Of a stretch of DNA of 64,000 bases, positions 15,094 to 24,480 are shown in pieces. Position numbers and translations under genes: made by a program. Within the stretch, counting starts at the first letter, position 1; every line of letters begins with the position of its first letter. Where the stretch lies: contig CAIPDV010000080.1 in assembly GCA_903863935.1 (NCBI GenBank), positions 124,001 through 188,000 of the forward strand, given 5' to 3'. The notes below the pieces were generated by a model. The model was not told where the DNA came from and searched no databases. It saw only the letters and a list, made by a program, of their open reading frames with translations. Source of the stretch: an uncultured Bacteroidota bacterium (GTDB lineage Bacteria; Bacteroidota; Bacteroidia; JABEUT01).

Positions 15094-16167
15094 TTAGCCT
15101 CTGTCATAATCCACTACAACAACCGGGGTATTGGGATGTGACTGGCATGTTAAAATATATCCCTCAGCAACTTCTTTATCTGTGAGGGCATAGTTCATGG
15201 TCATAGTTACTTTTCCTTCCATTACTTTGGCGCGGCAGGTAGCGCAAACTGCTCCTTTGCAAGAAAATGGCGCATCAACACCTGCATCCATAGCGGCATC
15301 TAAAATAGCATCGCCATCGGTAGCAAGTTGAAAGGTGGTTTCTTTTCCATCTGCAATTACAGTTACTTCACATACAGAACCATGAATATCGGCAGCGTCT
15401 TTTTTAGGTTCTTCAACTGCAGAAGTAAAGTATTCAATATGAATAAAATTCTTGTTTACATTATTACTTTCCAACACCTCTTTCACATTATCCATCATAG
15501 GGCCCGGGCCGCAAACGAAGTATTCAATGACAGGATTCCGTTCAAGATATTTTGCAATAAGTTCTTTTGTTTTTTCTTTTGTCATCACCCCTATTTTATC
15601 AGCAGGATAATTTGGAGTTGAAGGCTTATCAAAAATATAATGTACGGTTAACTTTTCCTTATTCATTGAAACCAACTCATCCAATTCTTTTTTAAAGATG
15701 GTGGATTCTTCATGAAAGTTTCCATAGAATAAAGTAAGTGAACTATTCGGTTCCGTTATCAAGGTAGTTTTGATAATCGACATCATGGGAGTGATTCCGC
15801 TACCACCGGCAAACAATACATAGTGTTTGCGGTTTGTATTTTTCAATTCAGTATGGAAATTCCCCATAGGAGTCATCACCTCCAGTGAGTCACCTTTTTT
15901 CAGATTGTCATAAATATAGTTGGACCCAAGTCCACCTTTTACCCTTTTAACTGCCACCTTCAATGGTTCTTTGATCATTGGGCAACTGCATAGGGAATAA
16001 GAACGCCTTACTTCTTTTCCGTTCACCAACAACTTTAGTGTAAGGTGCTGGCCTTGTATATATTCATAGTCCTTGCGGAGATCCGAAGGCACATCAAATG
16101 TAACAGACACACAGTCGGGTGTCTCTTTTTTAATATCGGCAACTGTTAGTTTATGGAATTTCGACAC
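15094..16167 (-). CDS. paaE: phenylacetyl-CoA epoxidase reductase subunit PaaE
   Basis: A 357-residue reductase passing electrons from NAD(P)H to the di-iron epoxidase PaaAC. In order: an FAD-binding domain with RRSYSLCSCP (about 54-63) and GGLGSNYIYD; an NAD-binding domain with LFAGGSGITPMMSII near 119 and YFVCGPGPMM; and a C-terminal plant-type 2Fe-2S ferredoxin domain with CKGAVCATC and a distal LTCQSHP cysteine. Length matches PaaE (about 355). It points away from paaAB, with one unknown gene between, and is followed by a cytochrome c. A general ferredoxin reductase role is an alternative. Confidence 0.9.
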   Translation of the reverse strand: MSKFHKLTVADIKKETPDCVSVTFDVPSDLRKDYEYIQGQHLTLKLLVNGKEVRRSYSLCSCPMIKEPLKVAVKRVKGGLGSNYIYDNLKKGDSLEVMTPMGNFHTELKNTNRKHYVLFAGGSGITPMMSIIKTTLITEPNSSLTLFYGNFHEESTIFKKELDELVSMNKEKLTVHYIFDKPSTPNYPADKIGVMTKEKTKELIAKYLERNPVIEYFVCGPGPMMDNVKEVLESNNVNKNFIHIEYFTSAVEEPKKDAADIHGSVCEVTVIADGKETTFQLATDGDAILDAAMDAGVDAPFSCKGAVCATCRAKVMEGKVTMTMNYALTDKEVAEGYILTCQSHPNTPVVVVDYDRG

Positions 16168-16251
16168 GGTTTATTTCTTTGTTTAAAGCGCACAAAATTA
16201 GAATTTTTAGGGAAGTAGGGAAGTGATATACGATATGAGGTATAAGATTTC

Positions 16252-16881
16252 TCAGGTCCTATTGATTCTTTTTACTATTTCCATTCCTATATAATCCGTT
16301 ATTTTAGGAAATTTTTTTCTGTAGTACTCATCCCAATAACTAATTACTCTACTTTGGGTTTGTAGCCAATATTTTGGGTTTTCCGCCGCAAACTTCTTAT
16401 AATTTGCAAGATTCTTTTCAGTGAGATGCTTGTTTAGAACTTCTATAATTTCAATCACGTAGCCTCCTAAAAGTTGCATTGTATATGGCACTACAAAATA
16501 TTCGAATTCGTCAGGCAATTGTTCTAATCTCCTCTGCCTTACATAACCATCGTAATGGCATAAATAAATACAATTCAGAATAGTTCTTTGTCTGTCAGTA
16601 AGCTTTTTCTCTCTTTCACTGTCTGGTTCATTGAAATAAACCCTACGAGGAATTATCAAAGATTCATTCTCTAAATTAATTGGTTGGATGCTTGAATGTA
16701 TTAGTTCCTCAACCTTATGAGTTTGGCCGTCAGCACGAGCAATATCATTTTCATTTAGTGGTATTATATCCAAAACTGCTTCCACCTCATTTTTCATTGC
16801 GCGGGGGAAAGCGTTAAGTATTCGGTCCCTTACCAACTTATGGCTTTTTATTGTAAATAAACTCAGTATTGCCTTAAACAT
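16252..16881 (-). CDS. hypothetical protein, 209 residues
   Basis: I do not recognise this protein. It is soluble, with no signal peptide or TM helix, and rich in charged and aromatic residues (DRQRTILNCIYLCHYDGYVRQRRLEQL, FVVPYTMQLLGGYVIEIIEVL). I prefer the start at 16881 (MFKAILSLF) to an ATG 48 bases upstream. The gene lies between paaE and the divergent paaA, 84 bases from paaE on the same strand. It is not a paa gene I know. It may have entered when the paa cluster was rearranged, but that is inference. Confidence 0.65.
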   Translation of the reverse strand: MFKAILSLFTIKSHKLVRDRILNAFPRAMKNEVEAVLDIIPLNENDIARADGQTHKVEELIHSSIQPINLENESLIIPRRVYFNEPDSEREKKLTDRQRTILNCIYLCHYDGYVRQRRLEQLPDEFEYFVVPYTMQLLGGYVIEIIEVLNKHLTEKNLANYKKFAAENPKYWLQTQSRVISYWDEYYRKKFPKITDYIGMEIVKRINRT

Positions 16882-16976
16882 TACTCTAAAGTAATACTTT
16901 TCAATTAGATATAGCTTGAATTGTATCATTCTGAACTAAGTGAGGAACCTTACTGATTCTGACTTAATGTTTTGCC

Positions 16977-16984
16977 TATATTTG
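16977..16984 (+). promoter_or_regulatory. -7 box of paaAB
   Basis: TATATTTG fits TAnnTTTG and lies 24 bases upstream of the ATG at 17008. It therefore rules out the in-frame starts further upstream, such as TTG at 16972. Confidence 0.7.
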
Positions 16985-17007
16985 CATTTCAACTAAGCAC
17001 GCTATTT

Positions 17008-17952
17008 ATGCCTGAAATAACTCAACAGGAGCAAGAAACAAGGTTTCAAAAGAAGATTGATGACAATCTGTATATTGAACCGAAAGACTGGATGCTTGAT
17101 AAGTATCGTCAGAACCTTATTCGCCAGATATCGCAACATGCCCACTCCGAAGTGGTTGGTATGCTACCTGAAGGTAATTGGATAACCCGAGCCCCTAACC
17201 TTCGAAGAAAAGCTGCTTTATTGGCTAAAATTCAAGATGAAGCCGGACATGGTTTGTACCTATATTCTGCTGCGGAAACTCTTGGCATCAGCAGAGAAGA
17301 ACTCTTAAATCAATTCCTTACAGGAAAAGCAAAATATTCGAGCATTTTCAACTACCCTACCCTTACCTGGGCCGATATTGGTGCCATTGGATGGTTGGTT
17401 GACGGTGCTGCTATTATTAATCAGGTTATGTTGCAAAGGGCTTCCTACGGCCCTTATGCAAGAGCTATGATTAGGATATGCCGGGAAGAAAGTTTCCACC
17501 AAAGACAAGGGTTTGAAATATTATTGACGCTTTGCAGAGGCTCCAAGGACCAGAAAGCGATGGCCCAGGATGCCCTTAACCGTTGGTGGTGGCCATCGTT
17601 AATGATGTTCGGCCCGCACGACAAGGATTCACCGCATACCGGCGATATGACCAAATGGAGAGTGAAACGTGAAAGCAACGATGAACTCCGTCAGAAATTT
17701 ATTGACAGGACTGTTCCACAAGCAGACTTTTTAGGAATTACCGTTCCTGACAACGATTTGAAATGGAACGAAACGACCCAGCATTATGATTATGGCAAAA
17801 TAGACTGGACAGAATTCAATCAGGTGATAAGTGGTAATGGACCATGTAACCGTGAACGCATGAATGCTCGCGTAAAAGCCCATACCGATGGTAAATGGGT
17901 GCGTGATGCAGCTACCGCTTACGCAAATAAAAAACGAAATAAAGCAGCTTAA
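17008..17952 (+). CDS. paaA: 1,2-phenylacetyl-CoA epoxidase catalytic subunit PaaA
   Basis: A 314-residue ferritin-like di-iron subunit that epoxidises phenylacetyl-CoA. Iron-ligand motifs are visible: [15 protein letters not shown] (ExxH) and [11 protein letters not shown] (second ExxH); [10 protein letters not shown] and YGPYARAM are also family segments. Start 17008 is chosen because the -7 box lies just before it. paaB follows after a single base. In known systems PaaA is active only with the structural subunit PaaC, which is not in this window, so either the partner is elsewhere or the enzyme is not functional. Confidence 0.95.
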   Translation: MPEITQQEQETRFQKKIDDNLYIEPKDWMLDKYRQNLIRQISQHAHSEVVGMLPEGNWITRAPNLRRKAALLAKIQDEAGHGLYLYSAAETLGISREELLNQFLTGKAKYSSIFNYPTLTWADIGAIGWLVDGAAIINQVMLQRASYGPYARAMIRICREESFHQRQGFEILLTLCRGSKDQKAMAQDALNRWWWPSLMMFGPHDKDSPHTGDMTKWRVKRESNDELRQKFIDRTVPQADFLGITVPDNDLKWNETTQHYDYGKIDWTEFNQVISGNGPCNRERMNARVKAHTDGKWVRDAATAYANKKRNKAA

Positions 17953-17953
17953 T

Positions 17954-18247
17954 ATGGCAGAACAAGATACTCAATGGCCTCTTTGGGAGGTTTTTATGCA
18001 ATCGAAATCAGGACAACCTTATAAACACGCAGGCAGCGTTCATGCGGCTGATGGTGAAATGGCTCTGGAAAATGCACGTGACGTTTATACCCGTCGCAAC
18101 GAAGGAACCAGTATTTGGGTAGTACCTGCCAATGCCATTGTGGCATCAACCCCTGAAGAAGTGGGCTCTTTCTTTGATCCGGCTAATGATAAGGTTTATC
18201 GCCATCCTACATTTTACGATGTTCCGGAAGGAGTGAAGTATCTTTAG
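17954..18247 (+). CDS. paaB: phenylacetyl-CoA epoxidase subunit PaaB
   Basis: A 97-residue PaaB with the family core WPLWEVFMQSKSGQPYKHAGSVHAADGEMALENARDVYTRRNEGTSIWVV condensed into one domain. It bridges PaaAC heterodimers in the epoxidase complex. The start at 17954 follows the paaA stop by one base. The gene normally next, paaC, is absent: the stop codon overlaps the end of a convergent dienelactone hydrolase gene by 4 bases, which marks an abrupt end to the cluster. Confidence 0.94.
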   Translation: MAEQDTQWPLWEVFMQSKSGQPYKHAGSVHAADGEMALENARDVYTRRNEGTSIWVVPANAIVASTPEEVGSFFDPANDKVYRHPTFYDVPEGVKYL

Positions 18248-19074
18248 AGCTTCGCTTTAATAAATTCTATTGCCGCTTTATTGGCAGCATCGGCTGATGC
18301 TTTGTCATACCCTTTGGGGTTACTAGGGTTGGCAAATGCATGGTCAGCATCGTATGATTTAACTGTAAGGTTTTTATTTGCAGATTTCATATTCGACTCG
18401 AAGGTTTTTACAACATCAGGGTTTATCCATTTGTCTTTTGTACCGAACAAACCAAGCACATCACAATTAAGCGATTTTAGTTTAGTCATATCCGTTTCCG
18501 GCATACCGTAATACATCACACAACCTGAAGCCTGCTTCCCCGCAGCTATGGCAGTTTGCAGAGCATATCCACCGCCAAAGCACCAACCCAACGAAAATAT
18601 ATGTGAGTCATCTCCGGTAATAGTTATGGCTCCTTTTAGTATATTCATGATTCTATCATTAGTTGCCGCCTTCATATACACTGTAGCCGAATCAGGAGTG
18701 CTTGCAACTTTTCCATCATACATATCAACTGCAATCACATTAATATTTCCAAGCGTTTTTTGTAATTCATCGGCACGTTGCTTTATATAATCATTCAATC
18801 CCCACCATTCATGTGTAATGATGAGAAAGTTTTTGGTAGGCGTTGATGCAATCACCTCATAAGCCATGCCAGTCTTTCCATCCGGAGTTGAAAAACTTAT
18901 CATTTTACCGGCCCCAGAATAATTAAAAGGTAATGGTGCCGAATGTGTGGCAACAAATTCTGAATCATTAGCAAATGGCCTCATGTCATTAGAAGGACCT
19001 TTGCAACAACTTATTTTTTGGGCTGAAACCATAGCGGCCACCAACATAAGGATAGAGAATATTTTTGTTTTCAT
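18244..19074 (-). CDS. secreted dienelactone hydrolase family protein
   Basis: A 276-residue alpha/beta hydrolase with a signal peptide (MKTKIFSILMLVAAMVSAQ). The nucleophile elbow GWCFGGGY carries the Cys characteristic of dienelactone hydrolases. FGTKDKWINPD (acid) and DADHAFANPS (His) complete the Cys-Asp-His triad. Family members open lactone rings in aromatic degradation or act as general esterases, and a periplasmic member is unlikely to act on cytosolic ring-cleavage products. It converges on paaB with a 4-base overlap. Confidence 0.88.
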   Translation of the reverse strand: MKTKIFSILMLVAAMVSAQKISCCKGPSNDMRPFANDSEFVATHSAPLPFNYSGAGKMISFSTPDGKTGMAYEVIASTPTKNFLIITHEWWGLNDYIKQRADELQKTLGNINVIAVDMYDGKVASTPDSATVYMKAATNDRIMNILKGAITITGDDSHIFSLGWCFGGGYALQTAIAAGKQASGCVMYYGMPETDMTKLKSLNCDVLGLFGTKDKWINPDVVKTFESNMKSANKNLTVKSYDADHAFANPSNPKGYDKASADAANKAAIEFIKAKL

Positions 19075-19211
19075 GGAGTTTAAATTAATGAGTTTATAGA
19101 TTAATTTTCTATAGAATTAACCCAAATTTAGGATTAATTTTTGATTTTCGAAAGGCAAATAGGTATTCAGAGCATATGGCTCTTCTATGACAATTCCCAC
19201 TTGTATTTAAT

Positions 19212-19236
19212 AAAAAAAGGCTAATGGAAAAAAGCC
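19212..19236 (-). terminator. weak intrinsic terminator
   Basis: On the minus strand GGCT-loop-AGCC is followed by seven T. It lies 8 bases beyond the stop of the nidogen-like gene. The stem is short, so confidence is limited. Confidence 0.45.
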
Positions 19237-19243
19237 ATAAAAC

Positions 19244-20620
19244 TCATTTTCCAATCACAAATTTCCCCTGCGATATGAGGGTTTCATTCGTGTTTATTAA
19301 TCGGTATAAATAAATTCCTTTGGGTTTACCTTTCATATCAATTGCATTATCGCCATTCAGTTGGCTAATGGGTTCAGTTAAGACTTTTTTACCTGTAATA
19401 TCAAACACTTGGATTGTTAAAGAATTTTCAGAATTTGAAGCATTAAGGTTAACCGAAAGGGTGAAAATTCCATTATTAGGATTTGGATAAAGTTCTACAG
19501 TTTGTTCAGACTTTGCAATTGGAACTGAAGTTGATATACATGATGAAGTAACATTTAATACAAAGGAAGCAAATCCAGTATCCTTACTATTGTTCTTATT
19601 ATTTCCATAAAATTGAACAGTATGGTATCCAAGGGTTGAAAGCGGACCAATAACTTTTAAGGTAATACTATCAATACTTCCTTGTTTATTAGAGGTGATG
19701 CTTAATCCGGCAGGCAATGTAGATTGTTGATTTCCTACGACTGTATCATTCTGTTTTGGAGTAAAAAATAAAAGGTGCATGAACGTAGAATCATTACTAC
19801 AGACAATTATGGTATCACAGGGTGTGATACCCGAAATCATTGGAGGTAATGGCAAATAGCATGTATTGTAGTAAAACATTTTATTCGAAAGCCAACCTAC
19901 GCCATTATAAGGCCATCCTGGATATTGCCCCCTATATTGACTTCCGGCTGTATCAAATAAACCGAATTGAATAAAATCAGAATCATTGCCTCTGTTAATA
20001 CCAGAAGTTGCAGGGACACCTCCGAATCCATTTGTATCATAAGATGCATCTCCTGTAGTCCACTGCATATTGCCGTAACAAAACTCTACATTATTCCCGG
20101 CAGGAATAATTGAATCAGTACCATTACTGATAATTACCTGAAACGAATTTAATTTGTCAGAATGCTTATTAAAATATCCCACACTGTCCCATTGAACAAT
20201 CAAATGGGTTGCGGTAATTTTATACCAAACAATTCCCGAAAGGGTATTTCTTGTATCCACATCACCCCAGAAAGGAGCAATCATAGAATAGTTTGTTACA
20301 GGAAATGTATCTGATGAATACGTTGAGTATTGCTGATGGAATGAAATATTTCCGTTATTATTAATGTACACCGTATCTATATTTTTCCCACAATAACAAA
20401 ATGTAAATGGCAGTTTAATGGGGCCTGTGGAACCGTCATCATTTCTATATAATGGTGGCGATGGCGCATAGTATCCGTCACTATCCATGGCAAAAGGCAC
20501 TGGGTGAAAACTGGAATCCCTGCTTTGAAAACAGGTGCAATTTTGGGATTTGGTTTCAATTGAAATGAGCATAAGAATAATTATCCCCGATAAGGTATAT
20601 TTAAATATTCGTGTTTTCAA
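19244..20620 (-). CDS. T9SS-secreted protein with nidogen-like (NIDO) domain
   Basis: A 458-residue secreted protein. A signal peptide (YTLSGIIILMLISIETKSQ) leads to a NIDO-type domain (about 65-255) with the hallmarks VYINNNGNISF, MIAPFWGDVDTR and LIVQWDSVGYF. An Ig-like region (about 265-370) follows, ending in a type A sorting domain: VELYPNPNNGIFTLSV, DITGKKV and GIYLYRLINTN. The sorting domain directs export and surface anchoring by the type IX system. NIDO domains occur in adhesive proteins, so a role in attachment is a fair inference. Confidence 0.85.
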   Translation of the reverse strand: MKTRIFKYTLSGIIILMLISIETKSQNCTCFQSRDSSFHPVPFAMDSDGYYAPSPPLYRNDDGSTGPIKLPFTFCYCGKNIDTVYINNNGNISFHQQYSTYSSDTFPVTNYSMIAPFWGDVDTRNTLSGIVWYKITATHLIVQWDSVGYFNKHSDKLNSFQVIISNGTDSIIPAGNNVEFCYGNMQWTTGDASYDTNGFGGVPATSGINRGNDSDFIQFGLFDTAGSQYRGQYPGWPYNGVGWLSNKMFYYNTCYLPLPPMISGITPCDTIIVCSNDSTFMHLLFFTPKQNDTVVGNQQSTLPAGLSITSNKQGSIDSITLKVIGPLSTLGYHTVQFYGNNKNNSKDTGFASFVLNVTSSCISTSVPIAKSEQTVELYPNPNNGIFTLSVNLNASNSENSLTIQVFDITGKKVLTEPISQLNGDNAIDMKGKPKGIYLYRLINTNETLISQGKFVIGK

Positions 20621-20797
20621 ATTATTGCAAAGTGTTGATTAACAAAACAAAGATAATCTATTTAATCAATCCATAATTCATCTAATTGTTAAATCGTTCC
20701 AATTAAAATAGAATTGCAGATGCATCAAATGTTCATCCTTGAATTGTAACCTATATCACAGTCTTACAAGCCCTTAAATCATTTCCTGAAATTACCG

Positions 20798-20805
20798 TAT
20801 CTTTG
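20798..20805 (+). promoter_or_regulatory. -7 box of the desaturase gene
   Basis: TATCTTTG fits TAnnTTTG, 16 bases before the ATG at 20821. The rest of 20621-20797 is AT-rich with nothing recognisable. Confidence 0.7.
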
Positions 20806-20820
20806 CACAAATTTTAAAAA

Positions 20821-21789
20821 ATGGCCAAGAGGCACGACTTTTATTATACCGAGGAAAAAGATATCCATTTCATTCGCCCGATTGAAATTATAAAGGAACA
20901 TCCCGAGGTTAGAAATTATATTGGAAAGAACCCTGCAACTTTTATTGTGATAACCGTGCTTGTTAGCTTACAATTTGGTATTGCCTATGGAGTAAAGTTT
21001 TTACCATGGTGGGGCGCATTAATTGCTGCTTATGTATTCGGAGCTTTTTTAGTTCATGCTCTTTTTGTAATGGTTCATGAATGTTCGCATAACCTTATTT
21101 TCCAACGCAAACAGATGAACACGCTGGCAGGGATTTTTGCTAATTCGGCCATGTTTTTTCCGAGTTCAGTATCATTTCAACGATACCATCTGAAGCATCA
21201 TGCACATCAGGGAATTCATGAATTCGATGCCGACCTTCCATCAAAAAGGGAAGCTGAAGTTGCTAATAATACGTTTATTGGCAAAGCAATGTGGCTATTG
21301 TTTTACCCAATTGTTCAAACGTTGAGATTACCCCGCATGCAGGAAGTAAAGCACCTTGATAAATGGGTTGTTCTGAACTTTGTAATTGTAGTTGGCGCCG
21401 ATGTAGCGGTATGGTTTTTACTCGGGCCCATTTCATTTGTTTATATTGTAGCTTCACTTTTCTTTTCAGTTGGCTTGCATCCATTGGGTGCACGCTGGGT
21501 ACAAGAGCATTTCCTTACGAGCGACGAAGTTCAGGAAACACATAGTTATTATGGTCCTTTGAATCTTATTGCATTTAATGTTGGCTACCATAACGAACAC
21601 CATGATTTCCCGTCGGTGCCATGGAATAATTTACCCAAGGTGAAAAAAGCCGGAGAAAAATGGTATAATGGTATTGCCTCTCACAACTCCTGGACCTTGC
21701 TCTGGTTAAGGTTTCTGTTCGACCCGAAAATATCCATCTACTCGCGTATGTTGAGAAGAAGACAGGAAAAACCGGCTAAAACAAAATAA
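20821..21789 (+). CDS. membrane fatty-acid/sphingolipid desaturase, DEGS1-like
   Basis: A 322-residue membrane di-iron desaturase with three His boxes: HECSH (86-90), HLKHH (123-127) and HNEHH (257-261). The whole protein resembles eukaryotic dihydroceramide delta-4 desaturases. Its N-terminus (FYYTEEKDIHFIRPIEII) recalls the Lipid_DES segment. SYYGPLN, FNVGYHNEHHDFP and the closing SW...ISIYSRM block match human DEGS1 closely by memory. It probably desaturates a long-chain base or acyl chain of membrane lipids. It precedes gpsA by 10 bases, a glycerolipid link. Ordinary acyl-lipid desaturation remains possible. Confidence 0.85.
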   Translation: MAKRHDFYYTEEKDIHFIRPIEIIKEHPEVRNYIGKNPATFIVITVLVSLQFGIAYGVKFLPWWGALIAAYVFGAFLVHALFVMVHECSHNLIFQRKQMNTLAGIFANSAMFFPSSVSFQRYHLKHHAHQGIHEFDADLPSKREAEVANNTFIGKAMWLLFYPIVQTLRLPRMQEVKHLDKWVVLNFVIVVGADVAVWFLLGPISFVYIVASLFFSVGLHPLGARWVQEHFLTSDEVQETHSYYGPLNLIAFNVGYHNEHHDFPSVPWNNLPKVKKAGEKWYNGIASHNSWTLLWLRFLFDPKISIYSRMLRRRQEKPAKTK

Positions 21790-21799
21790 GCGTATTAGG

Positions 21800-22798
21800 A
21801 TGTCCGAAAATAAAATTGGAATACTTGGAGCCGGAAGCTGGGCAACCGCCCTAGTTAAAATACTTTCCAATAATGCACCTCATCTTAATTGGTGGACCAG
21901 GAAACAGGAGACTATTGATCACATTAAAAAGTACAGGCACAACCCCAATTACTTAAGTGATATTGATCTGCCAATAGAAAAGATAACTCTCTACGCGAAT
22001 TTAAAAGAGATAATTGCTCAATCTGATGTATTGTTGATTGCAGTTCCATCCGCATTTATGAGTGAAACTTTTAAGGGTTTAACGAAAGATGATTTCAAAG
22101 GGAAGATGATTTTCTCTTTGATAAAAGGAACTCTGCCTGATAAGAAATTAATGGTTAGCCAATATTTTAATTCTCATTTTGGAGTTGATTTGAATTCCTT
22201 CGGAATGATTGCCGGGCCTTGCCATGCTGAAGAAGTGGCACTTGAAAAACTTTCCTATTTAACGGTTGCCTGTTCCAATCAAACGGAAGCCGAAAAGATG
22301 GCAAAACTTTTGAACTGCCGATATATTAAGGCATGTACTTCACCGGATATGCAGGGTATTGAATATACGGCTGCACTAAAAAATATTTATGCGGTTGCAA
22401 GCGGTATCTGCCACGGACTTGGAGGATATGGAGATAATTTTCAGGCAGTGCTGGTTGCGAATGCAATTCAGGAAATAAAACGCTTTATTGATGTTGCTTA
22501 TCCAACTCACAGAGATACCAATCTTTCCGCTTATTTAGGAGATTTGCTGGTAACTGCCTATTCACCCTTCAGCCGTAACCGTATGCTTGGAAGCCTTATA
22601 GGTAAAGGCTACTCAGTTATGTATGCACAAGGAGAAATGAATATGATAGCTGAAGGATATTATGCTGTAAAAACAATTTATAGCCTTAATCAGGATTACA
22701 AAGTTGATATGCCGATTTGCGATGCTGTGTATCGCATATTATATGAAAAAATATCCCCTTCCGTTGAAATCCGTTTACTTGCAGAACGACTAGCTTAA
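21800..22798 (+). CDS. gpsA: glycerol-3-phosphate dehydrogenase [NAD(P)+]
   Basis: A 332-residue enzyme reducing dihydroxyacetone phosphate to sn-glycerol-3-phosphate for phospholipid synthesis. The NAD-binding motif GILGAGSWATAL opens the protein, IAGPCHAEEV is the GpsA signature, and EYTAALKNIYAVASGIC carries the catalytic Lys. It lies 10 bases after the desaturase and 2 bases before a methyltransferase, suggesting an operon. Length is normal. Confidence 0.96.
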   Translation: MSENKIGILGAGSWATALVKILSNNAPHLNWWTRKQETIDHIKKYRHNPNYLSDIDLPIEKITLYANLKEIIAQSDVLLIAVPSAFMSETFKGLTKDDFKGKMIFSLIKGTLPDKKLMVSQYFNSHFGVDLNSFGMIAGPCHAEEVALEKLSYLTVACSNQTEAEKMAKLLNCRYIKACTSPDMQGIEYTAALKNIYAVASGICHGLGGYGDNFQAVLVANAIQEIKRFIDVAYPTHRDTNLSAYLGDLLVTAYSPFSRNRMLGSLIGKGYSVMYAQGEMNMIAEGYYAVKTIYSLNQDYKVDMPICDAVYRILYEKISPSVEIRLLAERLA

Positions 22799-22800
22799 TT

Positions 22801-23694
22801 ATGGAAACCCTTATCAATTGCCCTATATGTCAATCAACCGAGCTCAAACAGTTTGTTGATTGTATTGATTATACCGTAAGTAAAAACACTTTTACAATAG
22901 TGCAATGTGAGGGATGTGGATTCCGATTTACCAATCCGCGCCCGACAGAGGCTGAATGCGGGAAATATTACCAGAGTGAAGATTACGTTTCACATTCCGA
23001 TACTAAAAAGGGACTCATTAATAGTCTTTATCATTATGCACGAAAATTTACGTTAAAAAAGAAACTGAAATTAGTCATTTCAATCAGCAAAAAACAGCAA
23101 GGAAACTTGCTTGACTTAGGTTGCGGTACCGGTGCATTTTTAAATATCTGTAAAGAGAATGGCTGGAACGTAAAAGGGATAGAGCCTTCTGCCGATGCCA
23201 GAGAAGTGGCAAAAAAGAATTACGGAATTGAATTGAATGATGTAAACACCTGGGAAAAAATTCAGGATAACTCACTTGACGTTGTATCTGCCTGGCATGT
23301 TTTGGAGCATGTGTATAATTTAGAGAATGAAGTAAATCAGGTTAAGAGGGTACTTACAAAAGATGGAACTTTTGTTGTAGCCTTACCTAATTGCAGTTCA
23401 GCGGATGCACAGTTTTACGGAAAATTCTGGGCCGCTTACGATGTTCCCCGTCATATTTGGCATTTTACCCCGGCAGATGTAAAACGATTTTTTGAAAAAC
23501 AAGGCTTTGCACTGGAATCCGTATTACCTATGCCCTGGGATGCTTACTATATTTGTATGTTAAGCGAAAAGTACAAAGCAGGTAATGTTAACTACGGCAG
23601 AGCTATGGTTCATGGTTGGGCTTCGAATAATCAGGCAAAAAAGAACGGCAATACCTGGAGCAGCCAGATTTATATTTTGAAGCCCGTTAAGTAG
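22801..23694 (+). CDS. class I SAM-dependent methyltransferase with N-terminal zinc ribbon
   Basis: A 297-residue protein. Residues 1-45 form a Cys4 zinc ribbon (C7, C10, C36, C39), then a Methyltransf_23-type domain with LLDLGCGTGAFL (about 102-113), WHVLEHV and a DVPRHIWHFTPADVKRFF segment. This layout is common among methyltransferases near sugar or lipid biosynthesis genes. The substrate cannot be inferred. It starts 2 bases after gpsA, so translation is probably coupled. Confidence 0.88.
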   Translation: METLINCPICQSTELKQFVDCIDYTVSKNTFTIVQCEGCGFRFTNPRPTEAECGKYYQSEDYVSHSDTKKGLINSLYHYARKFTLKKKLKLVISISKKQQGNLLDLGCGTGAFLNICKENGWNVKGIEPSADAREVAKKNYGIELNDVNTWEKIQDNSLDVVSAWHVLEHVYNLENEVNQVKRVLTKDGTFVVALPNCSSADAQFYGKFWAAYDVPRHIWHFTPADVKRFFEKQGFALESVLPMPWDAYYICMLSEKYKAGNVNYGRAMVHGWASNNQAKKNGNTWSSQIYILKPVK

Positions 23695-23709
23695 AGGTTA
23701 AAACCTTTA

Positions 23710-23717
23710 TATATTTG
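23710..23717 (+). promoter_or_regulatory. -7 box of the C26 hydrolase gene
   Basis: TATATTTG fits TAnnTTTG, 17 bases before the ATG at 23735. Confidence 0.7.
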
Positions 23718-23734
23718 TAGTATAAAATTTACCT

Positions 23735-24466
23735 ATGCCATTAACTATTGGTATTACAGATTGCGATGAATGGGCCAACTACGAACGTTGGATAAAAAAT
23801 GCCAATGAAGATATTGGAGTTGTTTTGCTTAAACCGGGTGACGGAGAAGATAGTTTTGTAAGCCATTGCGATGGTATAATTATTTCCGGCGGTGAGGACG
23901 TAACCCCTGCTTTATATGGCAAACCTGAGTATGTAAAAGACTACAATATCACAGATTGTAACCCTGAACGTGATAAGTTCGAATTAGCTATTTTAAAAGA
24001 AGCGGAAGATTTTAAAATACCAGTACTTGGTATTTGCAGAGGATCTCAACTAGGCAATGTTTATTTCAAGGGAACTCTTATACCCGATTTGCCAAGCATT
24101 GGAAAGACAGGTCATTCAGGAGGGCCTAAAACCGATACAACACATGGAGTAACTCTAACAAAAAACAGCAGGCTTTATGATATCATTGGTGTTGAAAAAG
24201 GAGAAATAAATTCACATCATCACCAGGCAACTGACAAGCCTGGCAAGGTGCTTATTATAACTGCCATTTCGGATAATGGCGTGGTGGAAGGCCTTGAAAA
24301 AGCAAAGAAACACGACGAAGAATTTTTCTTGCTCGTGCAATGGCATCCGGAAAGGATGGATGAAAAAAATCCGTTCTCAGGAAAGCTGAGAGCGGCTTTT
24401 CTTAAAGCCTGTGAAGAATACAACCAGTATTCCAACCTTAATCAATATTTAAGTGTTACTCCGTAA
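23735..24466 (+). CDS. gamma-glutamyl hydrolase-like class I amidotransferase (peptidase C26)
   Basis: A 243-residue class I glutamine amidotransferase fold of the C26 family, which includes gamma-glutamyl-GABA hydrolase PuuD. The catalytic Cys101 lies in LGICRGSQL; INSHHHQATD and VQWHPERMD carry the His-Glu pair, and GIIISGGEDVTPALYG is a family segment. It probably hydrolyses a gamma-glutamyl amide in the cytosol. It has its own -7 box. No polyamine genes are nearby, so the substrate is uncertain. Confidence 0.88.
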   Translation: MPLTIGITDCDEWANYERWIKNANEDIGVVLLKPGDGEDSFVSHCDGIIISGGEDVTPALYGKPEYVKDYNITDCNPERDKFELAILKEAEDFKIPVLGICRGSQLGNVYFKGTLIPDLPSIGKTGHSGGPKTDTTHGVTLTKNSRLYDIIGVEKGEINSHHHQATDKPGKVLIITAISDNGVVEGLEKAKKHDEEFFLLVQWHPERMDEKNPFSGKLRAAFLKACEEYNQYSNLNQYLSVTP

Positions 24467-24480
24467 AAAAATAAATACAA

